Shown here piece after piece: positions 45,835 through 52,258 of a stretch of DNA of 64,000 nt. Below the pieces are notes generated by a model. The model saw only the letters and a list, made by a program, of their open reading frames with translations. It was not told where the DNA came from and ran no database searches. Location: positions 25,714 through 89,713 of the forward strand of contig CALHYX010000042.1 in the NCBI GenBank assembly GCA_938041035.1, written 5' to 3'. Each line of letters opens with the position of its first letter. Positions within the stretch are counted from its first letter, which is position 1. The position numbers were made by a program, and so were the translations under genes. The DNA is from an uncultured Acidimicrobiales bacterium (GTDB lineage: Bacteria; Actinomycetota; Acidimicrobiia; Acidimicrobiales; SHLQ01).

Positions 45835-46629
45835 TTACAGCGGACCTGAGATGCCGCCATCTTTGCGGACTCTCCAAAAATGGATGGCCATAAAGATGAC
45901 GGTGACGAACGGAACGAACAGCACGTGCAGGACGTACCACCGCAACAACGTATCGGTGCCGATTTCGGTGCCACCGAGTAGGACGAAACGCACCTCGTTA
46001 CCGAACACGGGCGTGAAGCCCATCATGTTGGTACCCACGGTGACCGCCCACAGCGCCAGCTGGTCCCACGGGAGCAGGTAGCCGGTGAACGACAGCAGCA
46101 GGGTGAGGGTGAGCAGGATCACGCCGATGACCCAGTTGAATTCCCGCGGCGCCTTGTAGGCCCCGTGGTAAAAGACGCGAGCCATGTGCAGGAACACGGA
46201 CAGCACCATCAGGTGCGCCGCCCATCTGTGCATGTTGCGGATGAGCAGGCCAAAGGTGACCGATGTCTGGAGGGTGTAGATGTCGTCCCAGGCCTGGGCG
46301 GCGGTGGGCCGGTAGAAGAACATCAGGAAGATGCCGGTGACGGTGAGCAGGAGGAAGAGGAAGAAGCTGAGGCCACCGAGGCACAGCGTGTAGCTGACCT
46401 TGACCGCGTGGCGCTTCACCTTGACCGGGTGCAGGTGGTACAGCACCGAGTTCATGATGACGTAGCTGCGGTTACGCGGGCTGTCGGTGTAGCCCTTGCG
46501 AAAGATCGAGCCCGGTCGAAAGATCGAGCTCCAGGCCTGGGAACCCTGCACGTTGTCGACCAGCTGAGCGCCCTGCTCCTGGAGCTTTTCGAGGAGCGGT
46601 TGCTTGCCGCCCTGGTTCGTAGATGCCAT
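45835..46629 (-). CDS. Cytochrome b N-terminal half (b6-like)
   Basis: 264 residues, four membrane helices. Heme ligands are His135 and His149 (MHRWAAHLMVLSVFLHMARV, 14 apart) and His236 and His251 (LHVLFVPFVTVIFMAIHFWR, 15 apart). The 15-residue spacing is of the b6 rather than the bc1 type. Cys83 in SYTLCLGG aligns with the Cys of b6 proteins (FYCLGG) that covalently holds heme c_i. With the following gene it forms a split cytochrome b as in b6f and Bacillus-type complexes. It oxidises (mena)quinol and passes electrons to the Rieske protein. Confidence 0.94.
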   Translation of the reverse strand: MASTNQGGKQPLLEKLQEQGAQLVDNVQGSQAWSSIFRPGSIFRKGYTDSPRNRSYVIMNSVLYHLHPVKVKRHAVKVSYTLCLGGLSFFLFLLLTVTGIFLMFFYRPTAAQAWDDIYTLQTSVTFGLLIRNMHRWAAHLMVLSVFLHMARVFYHGAYKAPREFNWVIGVILLTLTLLLSFTGYLLPWDQLALWAVTVGTNMMGFTPVFGNEVRFVLLGGTEIGTDTLLRWYVLHVLFVPFVTVIFMAIHFWRVRKDGGISGPL

Positions 46630-46652
46630 GGATTTCTCCTACCTACTGCCCG

Positions 46653-47069
46653 TCAGCCGAGCCGCATCCCATAGCCGTAGCCATGGGTGTTCGTACGTTG
46701 ATGAAAGTCGCCCGCAGGCTGAGGATCGCCAATCTTGCCAAGGATGATGACACCGGTGGGGCACCGGTCGACGCACAGCGCACAGCGGGTGCAGACGTCG
46801 TCATCGATGACGAACATGGAGGCGTCCGCCGGGTCTTCGCCGGGTAGCTCGGTGCCGATCGCCTCTTCGATGGAATCGGTCTTGACCAGGTGGATGCACT
46901 TCCACGGGCAGATGTCGACGCAGCCCTCACAGATGATGCACTCGGACTGGTCGATGTGGATGAACTGCTTTGGCTTGACCGCCTTCGACAGCCAGGCCGC
47001 GTCGACCTCTTGCAACACGTAGTCGTCGCGAAACTCCGGCATCGGGGGGTTGGCGTCGGTAGCTCCCAC
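46653..47069 (-). CDS. Ferredoxin-like 2x[4Fe-4S] protein in the bc module
   Basis: 138 residues, soluble, without signal peptide. Motifs CIICEGCVDICP (about 44-55) and CTRCALCVDRCP (about 93-104), each with four Cys, hold two cubane clusters. An insert of about 35 residues separates them. The C-terminus is His/Gly/Tyr-rich. It lies between a small membrane protein and cytochrome b in the same direction. A ferredoxin inside a bc-complex operon is unusual; it may feed or receive electrons at the complex, or be a partner of the NADH-module-free complex I (inference). Confidence 0.88.
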   Translation of the reverse strand: MGATDANPPMPEFRDDYVLQEVDAAWLSKAVKPKQFIHIDQSECIICEGCVDICPWKCIHLVKTDSIEEAIGTELPGEDPADASMFVIDDDVCTRCALCVDRCPTGVIILGKIGDPQPAGDFHQRTNTHGYGYGMRLG

Positions 47070-47072
47070 GGC

Positions 47073-47519
47073 TCACACACCTTCCCGGGCGAGAGGCCGG
47101 CCGTATTCCGAAACCGGCTCGACCGCCTTGCTGTCGACCTTGCCCCGGTTCTGCCACACCGACCAGAGCCAGATGTTGATACCGAGGAACACGACGTGAA
47201 TCAGCACGGCGATGATGTCGCGTACGTGCTGGTAGTGAAGATCGAACGGAACCCATCCGCCCCGGTTGATCGGCTTGAGGACGCCGCCGGGACCGATGAT
47301 GAACTTGTCGGGCCGCCAGCTGAGTTCGGTGTCGGCCCAGGTGAGCCATTGGTGCGGTACGACGCCGTAGGCGAGGAAGAGCACGAAGAACACGAAGGTG
47401 GCGGCGAGCATCGACTCGCCCCAGGTCATCGGGTCATCGACGGAGCGGACGCCCTTGTACCACCAGAAGACACCCACGCATGCGCCCAAACCTATGAGCG
47501 AAACAATCAGTGCAACCAT
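47073..47519 (-). CDS. Small membrane protein, first gene of the bc-nuo run
   Basis: 148 residues from the ATG at 47519 (the open frame reaches 47648 but without similarity to a signal). Three membrane helices: MVALIVSLIGLGACVGVFWW, SMLAATFVFFVLFLAYGVVP and DIIAVLIHVVFLGINIWLWS. A loop with HQWLTWADTELSWRPDKF lies between the second and third. I do not recognise the family. It leads the gene run that contains the Rieske/cytochrome b complex and nuoA-N. A role in that complex is inferred from place only. Confidence 0.72.
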   Translation of the reverse strand: MVALIVSLIGLGACVGVFWWYKGVRSVDDPMTWGESMLAATFVFFVLFLAYGVVPHQWLTWADTELSWRPDKFIIGPGGVLKPINRGGWVPFDLHYQHVRDIIAVLIHVVFLGINIWLWSVWQNRGKVDSKAVEPVSEYGRPLAREGV

Positions 47520-47971
47520 GCTCGGTCCCGGCCCTCCTCGGCTGTGTCGTGACCACTTGCTCTTCACCGTACGAGACGGCGCTTCGTGAAAGTACTCACA
47601 AGTGTACCGACCATGCGGCGGTACCCCTTGCATGCCAAGGTTTATCACTTGCCCCTGATCCAGGAGAACTCAGGCAAGGGGTCTCCTGGCACACCGCGGC
47701 CACCAAACTTCGGCCTGGTCGCCGACCGCATCGGCGAGGACCTGACCCCCGCGAATCGACGCCCCGGATTCGGTCGACGAGCCGGGTCCGCAGGTGGGCA
47801 GAACTTTGCCCGCATCGATGCGCCAATCCGGCTTGGCCACCCGCCATACTGGTTGTCTATCGTGGCCCATTCAGCACCGGGTGTCGCTTGCGGCGCGCGG
47901 TGTGCACCCCGGGTGAGCTGGCCGTCTCGGCTCAGATCTCACCGCACCTATGCCGCCGGAGGGCAGCAGCG
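47520..47971. other. Divergent control region between the bc-nuo run and cytochrome c
   Basis: 452 bases without a supported gene. It must drive the 21-gene minus-strand run and the plus-strand cytochrome c gene. For the plus strand, TTGGCC (47833-47838) and TCTATC (47856-47861) with a 17-base spacer form a weak candidate promoter. At about 47650-47690, CCAGGAGA pairs with TCTCCTGG, and an overlapping alternative pairs CTTGCC..CTGA with TCAGGCAAG; these could be competing hairpins in the leader of the minus operon. GGAGGG ahead of the TTG at 47972 is the ribosome site. Confidence 0.35.
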
Positions 47972-48769
47972 TTGACCGAAGTACCCCCACATCTGCTCGA
48001 GCGGTCCCGGCTCGCCCGCCAACGTATGACCGGCGAGGGTGGCGACGCCCCGGCCGGCGACGGTGCTGCAGCCAGCGCCGCGGCGACGCCGGCGGTGGCC
48101 AGCTCAGCTCCTGCGGTCAAAGCACCGGTCGAGATCATCGAGGCTCCGCCGGTCATTCCGTCACCGATGGTGGTGGCGGCCGAGGCCCGGCCCAAGATCC
48201 CGTTCTGGGTGGTGCCCGTGCTCATCTTCTTGCCGATCTGGGGTCTTATGTATGCGGGCACGCTCGAGCGGCCCCCGGCCACCGGTGGCCTCGCCTTCGA
48301 AGGCCCGATCGTGTACGCCGCGAACTGCGCGGGCTGCCACGGTGGCGGCGGTGGCGGCGGCTCCGGCCGCGCCCTCAACGGTGGCGCCGTCGTCGAGACC
48401 TTCCCGGATGCCCTGGGGCAGATCTGGTGGGTCGCCAACGGTTCCCCGGCCAGCGGCGTCCCCTACGGCAACCCGAACCGACTCGATGGCCAACGCACAT
48501 CGCTGAGCTTCAACGGCAACCCGATGGCCGGGTGGGCCGGGTCGCTCAGCGCCGAGGAGCTGGTCTCCGCGGTGTACTACGAACGCATCGAACACGGCGG
48601 CCAGAACGCCGACGAACTCGAGTGGATGGTCGAGTGGGTCGAAAGCGCAGAGTTCCCCGAGGCGTTCGAGGGCGAGTACGAACTACCCGCCAGCGAAGCC
48701 GAGGCGATCGAGCTGCTGCGCCTGTGGACCGAAGAGTTCAACCACGAAGAAGAGGTCGCCGCGGGCTGA
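47972..48769 (+). CDS. Membrane-anchored monoheme cytochrome c
   Basis: 265 residues from a TTG at 47972 (GGAGGG upstream). The start MTEVPPHLLERSRLARQR repeats the motif found twice in the subunit IV-like protein at 45032. A Pro/Ala-rich linker leads to one helix (FWVVPVLIFLPIWGLMYAG), then one cytochrome c domain with CAGCH (about 119-123) followed by a Gly-rich loop and a candidate axial Met in NPMAGWAG. The last about 70 residues are acidic and helical. It likely shuttles electrons between the bc complex and an oxidase. It is transcribed divergently from the bc operon. Confidence 0.85.
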   Translation: MTEVPPHLLERSRLARQRMTGEGGDAPAGDGAAASAAATPAVASSAPAVKAPVEIIEAPPVIPSPMVVAAEARPKIPFWVVPVLIFLPIWGLMYAGTLERPPATGGLAFEGPIVYAANCAGCHGGGGGGGSGRALNGGAVVETFPDALGQIWWVANGSPASGVPYGNPNRLDGQRTSLSFNGNPMAGWAGSLSAEELVSAVYYERIEHGGQNADELEWMVEWVESAEFPEAFEGEYELPASEAEAIELLRLWTEEFNHEEEVAAG

Positions 48770-48901
48770 GCCCGGGCGGCGCCGTCAGTCGGCGGTGCAG
48801 CGACAAACTTGAGCAAACCCGGGCGAATTGGGCCGTTTGGCCTAGCCAAAGTGTCATACGGCCCATGACGGGTTCCCCCCGGGTCGACCACTCTGGTCCC
48901 A

Positions 48902-49690
48902 ATGCGCCTCAAGCCCTTCCTCACTGCGTTTCTGCTGCTCGTAATCGCCGGCGTCTTGTTGGGCATCAGCGCGGTCAGCCAGGCTGATCCGGTCGTATCG
49001 ATCGGGACCGCGGCGGTGGGCTTTCAGGCCGACGCCACGCTCGAGACTCCGAGCTACGACGCCGACATCGCTCTGGTCGTCTCCTACATCGTCGACGGCG
49101 CCGAATTGAGCGGCGACCAGGTCGACCCCGATCACGCCGCCATCTGGGCCCAGGCGACGTCGATAATCCCCCCGGTCTGGCTGTCCCGGGTCCGCCAGTT
49201 CTCGCTGGTCGACGGCCAGCCCGCCGGCACGGTGGCGATCGTGCACCAGAGCGGGGTCGACCCCGATCGCTGGATTCTGACCATCGATATCCAGGACGCC
49301 GACAATGAGCGCCTGATGGTCGAAACGCTGGTCCACGAACTCGCCCACCTGATCACCCTCGATAGCGCCGAGGCCACCTTCGACTACCGCCAGCAGGGCG
49401 AGTGCGAAGGGGTCGACATCGACCTCGGTTGCGCCCACGCCGGGTCGCTTCTCGCCCGCTGGGCCGAGGCGTTCTGGACCGACCTCCCCGAACCAGCCGT
49501 CTACGACCGCGACGAGTTCGTCGCTTCGTACGCCGCCACCGCCGCCCATGAGGACCTCGCCGAAACGTTCCTGCACTGGGTCATCGGCAGCGACATGACC
49601 GGCCGGCCCGGCGTCGAAGCCAAGTTCGCCTTTCTCGACCAACAAGCCGAACTCATCGGCATACGCGAGCAGTTGCTCGCCGTGCTCTAG
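48902..49690 (+). CDS. Secreted zinc metallopeptidase-like protein
   Basis: 262 residues. An N-terminal hydrophobic helix (FLTAFLLLVIAGVLLGISAV) works as signal peptide or anchor. The zinc site is VHELAH (about 145-150, HExxH), and a later HEDLAETFLHW (about 217-227) supplies a possible third ligand and a conserved Glu. Two Cys pairs are possible (GECEGVDIDLGC). The substrate is unknown. No good ribosome site precedes the ATG. The gene is 132 bases after cytochrome c and ends before a strong terminator. Confidence 0.75.
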   Translation: MRLKPFLTAFLLLVIAGVLLGISAVSQADPVVSIGTAAVGFQADATLETPSYDADIALVVSYIVDGAELSGDQVDPDHAAIWAQATSIIPPVWLSRVRQFSLVDGQPAGTVAIVHQSGVDPDRWILTIDIQDADNERLMVETLVHELAHLITLDSAEATFDYRQQGECEGVDIDLGCAHAGSLLARWAEAFWTDLPEPAVYDRDEFVASYAATAAHEDLAETFLHWVIGSDMTGRPGVEAKFAFLDQQAELIGIREQLLAVL

Positions 49691-49727
49691 GCGAGCCGGT
49701 CTCATCCACGGAGGGATGGGTTGACGC

Positions 49728-49757
49728 CCGGACCGCCCCCAGCGCGGGGCGGTCCGG
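49728..49757 (+). terminator. Rho-independent terminator of the metallopeptidase gene
   Basis: A perfect 12-bp stem, CCGGACCGCCCC and GGGGCGGTCCGG, with a 6-base loop, followed within nine bases by five T (49766-49770). It lies 38 bases after the stop. Confidence 0.9.
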
Positions 49758-49771
49758 CCTCAGCCTTTTTC

Positions 49772-50013
49772 ATTTCGCACTCGTCGTTCGCTCGCTGACG
49801 CTCGCTCGGCGACGATGCGGCTGCGCCGGAGGCGGCGGCGGTTTCATTGCGCACTCCCTGTTCGGTCGCTAGCGCTCCCTCGGCAGGGATGCGGCTGCGC
49901 CGGAGGCGCCAACCCGCTCCTCGTCCCTCGTCGCTGGGTCAGCACCGCGTCGCTGGCTTTGAGTGCGTCGAGTTGTGAGCGCCAGTGCCGAGGCCGCCAG
50001 ACCGAGAAACGGC
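49772..50013 (+). repeat. Inverted repeat arm A (about 240 bp)
   Basis: Contains two related units, starting TTTCGCACTCGTCGTTCGCT (49772) and ATTGCGCACTCCCTGTTCGG (49846). Both end GATGCGGCTGCGCCGGAGGC and are about 74 bases apart. A third part includes CGCTCCTCGTCCCTCGTCGC and GCGTCGAGTTGTGAGCGC. The whole block recurs as reverse complement at 51893-52154. It fills most of the 343-base gap between the metallopeptidase gene and rsrA. The reading frames in it are Arg-rich artefacts. Confidence 0.85.
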
Positions 50014-50033
50014 GGCTGCGCCCGAGGCGGCCG

Positions 50034-50321
50034 CTACTCTTCGATGCCGAGTTGGGCCTGGATGCGCTGGCGCAGCGAGTCGGGGACCTGCTCCTGGCAG
50101 TTCCGGGCGATGACGGTGCGGAGTTCGGCCTCGAAATCGAAACCCTGCAGACACGGTGCGCAAAAGTCGAGGTGCGATTTGATCTTGTCGCGCCGATCGT
50201 CGGTCAGTTCGCCGTCGAGGTACTCGAACATCTGCTGGAGGGCCTGAGCGCAGGGGTCGAGCGAAGCCATGTCGAACCCATCGGATGACTTCTCGTCGGA
50301 ATGACCGTGCTCATCATCCAT
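50034..50321 (-). CDS. rsrA: Zinc-binding anti-sigma factor of the RsrA (mycothiol system) type
   Basis: 95 residues from the ATG at 50321, which overlaps the end of the sigma gene. Cys24, His50, Cys54 and Cys57 keep exactly the spacing of the four zinc ligands of Streptomyces RsrA (Cys11, His37, Cys41, Cys44), and Cys75 matches the later Cys62. [20 protein letters not shown] is also family-typical. In studied systems thiol oxidation forms a disulfide, zinc is released and the sigma factor becomes free. It follows sigR in the same direction, ending next to inverted repeat arm A. Confidence 0.9.
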   Translation of the reverse strand: MDDEHGHSDEKSSDGFDMASLDPCAQALQQMFEYLDGELTDDRRDKIKSHLDFCAPCLQGFDFEAELRTVIARNCQEQVPDSLRQRIQAQLGIEE

Positions 50322-50910
50322 TGCGGGCAGCCTCCTGGCTCGTCGTGTCGTCGGGAAGGAGCCGTCGCTCCCTGGCAAACTCGAATAACGCCTTCTGCAT
50401 GGCTTTTCTTCCCCGGTGCAACCGGCTCATGACCGTACCGATCGGGATGTCGAGAATCTCCGCGATCTCCTTGTAGGCGAACCCCTCGACATCGGCGAGC
50501 AGCACAACGGTGCGGAAGTTGTCGCTCAGACCGTCGAGGGCCTCTTTCACCTCATATTCGGTGAAGGACTTCAGCAGCTCTTCTTCGGCGCTTTGGCCGA
50601 GCGTTGCGCCCTCGAGACCACCGATGCGCCGGTAGAGAAACAGATCCTCGACATCGGCCAGGTCGGTCTCATCGGGGCGGCGCTGCTTCTTGCGGTACAT
50701 GTTGATGTAGGTGTTGGTGAGAATTCGATACAGCCACGCCTTGAGGTTCGTACCTTCGGTGAACCCGCCGAACCCCCGGTAGGCCTTCAGGTAGGTCTCC
50801 TGCAACAGGTCCTCGGCATCGGCCGGATTGCGGGTCATGCGCATCGCGCCGGAGTACAGCGAATCCATCAGCGGCATCGCGAGTTCGGCAAAGTCAGCTT
50901 GGTCGGCCAT
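50314..50910 (-). CDS. sigR: Thiol-stress ECF sigma factor, SigR/SigH type
   Basis: 198 residues from the ATG at 50910; a GTG at 50919 adds three. Region 2: [34 protein letters not shown], then [20 protein letters not shown] with RKKQRRP. Region 4: [20 protein letters not shown] and [17 protein letters not shown]. All are close to Streptomyces SigR and Mycobacterium SigH. These direct the disulfide-stress regulon (thioredoxin, mycothiol). The partner rsrA overlaps its end. No SigR-type promoter (GGAAT, GTT) was found upstream; a 37-bp palindrome is there instead. Confidence 0.92.
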   Translation of the reverse strand: MADQADFAELAMPLMDSLYSGAMRMTRNPADAEDLLQETYLKAYRGFGGFTEGTNLKAWLYRILTNTYINMYRKKQRRPDETDLADVEDLFLYRRIGGLEGATLGQSAEEELLKSFTEYEVKEALDGLSDNFRTVVLLADVEGFAYKEIAEILDIPIGTVMSRLHRGRKAMQKALFEFARERRLLPDDTTSQEAARNG

Positions 50911-50993
50911 CGCCGTCACGCTACCGGGCCGGGTTCGAAGACGCGGAGCCGGACCCGCTCCCGACCCGCCGACACCCCAACCTCACACGAGCG

Positions 50994-51030
50994 CGCGACC
51001 ACTCTGGTGCCTGGCACCAGAGTGGTCGCG
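50994..51030. repeat. Near-perfect 37-bp palindrome between the methyltransferase gene and sigR
   Basis: Arms of 18 bases, CGCGACCACTCTGGTGCC and its reverse complement, are separated by a single base (51012). It starts two bases before the stop codon of the SpoU-type methyltransferase gene and about 85 bases upstream of sigR. There is no T-run. It may be a strong terminator hairpin, an operator for a dimeric protein, or a mobile palindromic unit. A related half-site, GACCACTCTGGT, precedes the metallopeptidase start at about 48887-48898. Confidence 0.85.
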
Positions 51031-51031
51031 G

Positions 51032-51868
51032 TCAGGGAGATTTGGCGGTGGGGGTGGCGGGGCGGGCGATGGCGGCGAGGGTTATCGCGGCGGCGTGACC
51101 CACGTTCAACGAGTCGACGTTTTCGCTGATGGGGATCTTCACCCGGGCGGTCGATCGCTCCAGCACGCCGGGGGTGAGCCCCGCCCCCTCGGCACCGAGC
51201 AGCACCGCCAGCCGCTCCGGAACCGGTGTCTGCCACAGGTCAACCGCGTCGGGCGCCGGGGTCATCGCCCAGGTGTCGAAGCCCAGCCGGTGGAGTTCGT
51301 CGAGGGCTCCGGGCCACCGATCGGCGTCCGCCCGGGCAACCCGCATGTGCAGGATCTCGCCCATGCTCACGCGGACGGTTCGGCGATGGTACGGATCCGT
51401 GCAGGTCGGGCTCAACAACATGCCGTCGATGGCGAACGCCCGAGCGGCCCGGGCTATGGCGCCGACGTTCTCGTCGTCGTTGAGCGCCTCGAGCACGATG
51501 ACTCGTTTCGAGTCCGAGACCAGTTCGTCGACCGTCACCAGGGGCTGGCGATGCGCGCTCACGAGGACGCCGCGGGGAAGGTCGAACCCGACGATGTCGT
51601 GCATCACGTCGCGTTCGGCGACGTACACCGGCACGCCGGCGAGTTCCGGTCGGTCCATGAACGGGCGAAACCGCGCCACCCGCGACGGTGACAGCAACGC
51701 CGAGCGAAATCGGTGGCCGGAGTCGATCAGGCGATCGATCGATACCCAGCCCTCGGAGATGAAGTACTCATCACCCTCCATCCGGCGCCGGACAGCCTGG
51801 TCGTTGAGCCGCCGATACTCGGCCAGCCGGGGGTCATCGGCATCGGTGACCAGCAACGTCCCATCCAT
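51032..51868 (-). CDS. TrmH/SpoU-family RNA 2'-O-ribose methyltransferase
   Basis: 278 residues from the ATG at 51868; the longer frame to 52195 runs through inverted repeat arm B and is not coding. The N-terminal half is a substrate-binding domain (FISEGWVSIDRLIDSGHRFR). The C-terminal half has the three SpoU motifs: NDDENVGAIARAARAF, LGAEGAGLTPGVLE and IPISENVDSLNVGHAAAITL (about 250-270), which build the trefoil-knot SAM site. The target, rRNA or tRNA, cannot be told. It lies alone between arm B and the palindrome. Confidence 0.9.
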   Translation of the reverse strand: MDGTLLVTDADDPRLAEYRRLNDQAVRRRMEGDEYFISEGWVSIDRLIDSGHRFRSALLSPSRVARFRPFMDRPELAGVPVYVAERDVMHDIVGFDLPRGVLVSAHRQPLVTVDELVSDSKRVIVLEALNDDENVGAIARAARAFAIDGMLLSPTCTDPYHRRTVRVSMGEILHMRVARADADRWPGALDELHRLGFDTWAMTPAPDAVDLWQTPVPERLAVLLGAEGAGLTPGVLERSTARVKIPISENVDSLNVGHAAAITLAAIARPATPTAKSP

Positions 51869-51892
51869 CCCGGCCGACCATACCCACGCAGC

Positions 51893-52154
51893 GAGCGCCG
51901 TTCCTCGGCCTGGCGACCTCGGCACGAACCGAGTTGCTCGCCAGCGCTCACAACTCGACGCGCTGAACCCCGAAGCGCGGTTGCTAATCCAGCGACGAGG
52001 GACGAGGAGCGAGCGGGCGCCTCCGGCGCAGCCGCATCGTCGCCGAGCGAGCGTCAGCGAGCGAACGACGAGTGCGGAATCACACCGCGGGCGCCTCCGG
52101 CGCAGCCGCATCCCTGCCGAGGGAGCGCCAGCGACCGAACGACGAGTGCGGAGG
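51893..52154 (-). repeat. Inverted repeat arm B (about 260 bp)
   Basis: Reverse complement of arm A with the two units in swapped order. It contains two copies of the sequence whose plus-strand form begins CGCCTCCGGCGCAGCCGCAT (about 52018 and 52091), followed by GCGAACGACGAGTGCGG or GACCGAACGACGAGTGCGG. The inner part has CAACTCGACGCGCTGAACCC and GCGACGAGGGACGAGGAGCG. It ends five bases from the 3' end of tRNA-Thr(CGT). Confidence 0.85.
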
Positions 52155-52159
52155 TAAAG

Positions 52160-52232
52160 AGCCCGAGAGGAGAATTGAACTCCTGACCTATTCATTACGA
52201 ATGAATTGCTCTACCAACTGAGCTACTCGGGC
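52160..52232 (-). tRNA. tRNA-Thr (anticodon CGT)
   Basis: Minus-strand cloverleaf: acceptor strands GCCCGAG and CTCGGGC, D-arm TAGCTCAGTTGG, anticodon stem ATTCA/TGAAT around loop TTCGTAA, and T-loop AGTTCAATTCT. The CCA end is not encoded. Inverted repeat arm B begins directly beyond its 3' end. Confidence 0.95.
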
Positions 52233-52258
52233 ATTGCTCGCCCGAGTGTAGCGCCGCC

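Noticed and set aside
49815..50288. Plus-strand frame over arm A and rsrA
   Set aside because: Arg-rich translation of the repeat followed by antisense of rsrA.
50920..51031. SigR-type autoregulatory promoter upstream of sigR
   Set aside because: No GGAAT with a GTT at the right distance could be found on the minus strand.
51869..52195. N-terminal extension of the SpoU-type methyltransferase
   Set aside because: It runs through inverted repeat arm B and part of tRNA-Thr; the family begins at the ATG at 51868.
49772..52232. Integrated element with attachment sites at tRNA-Thr(CGT)
   Set aside because: No duplicated tRNA 3' end and no integrase gene were found; only the inverted repeats and tRNA proximity remain, reported as a finding.
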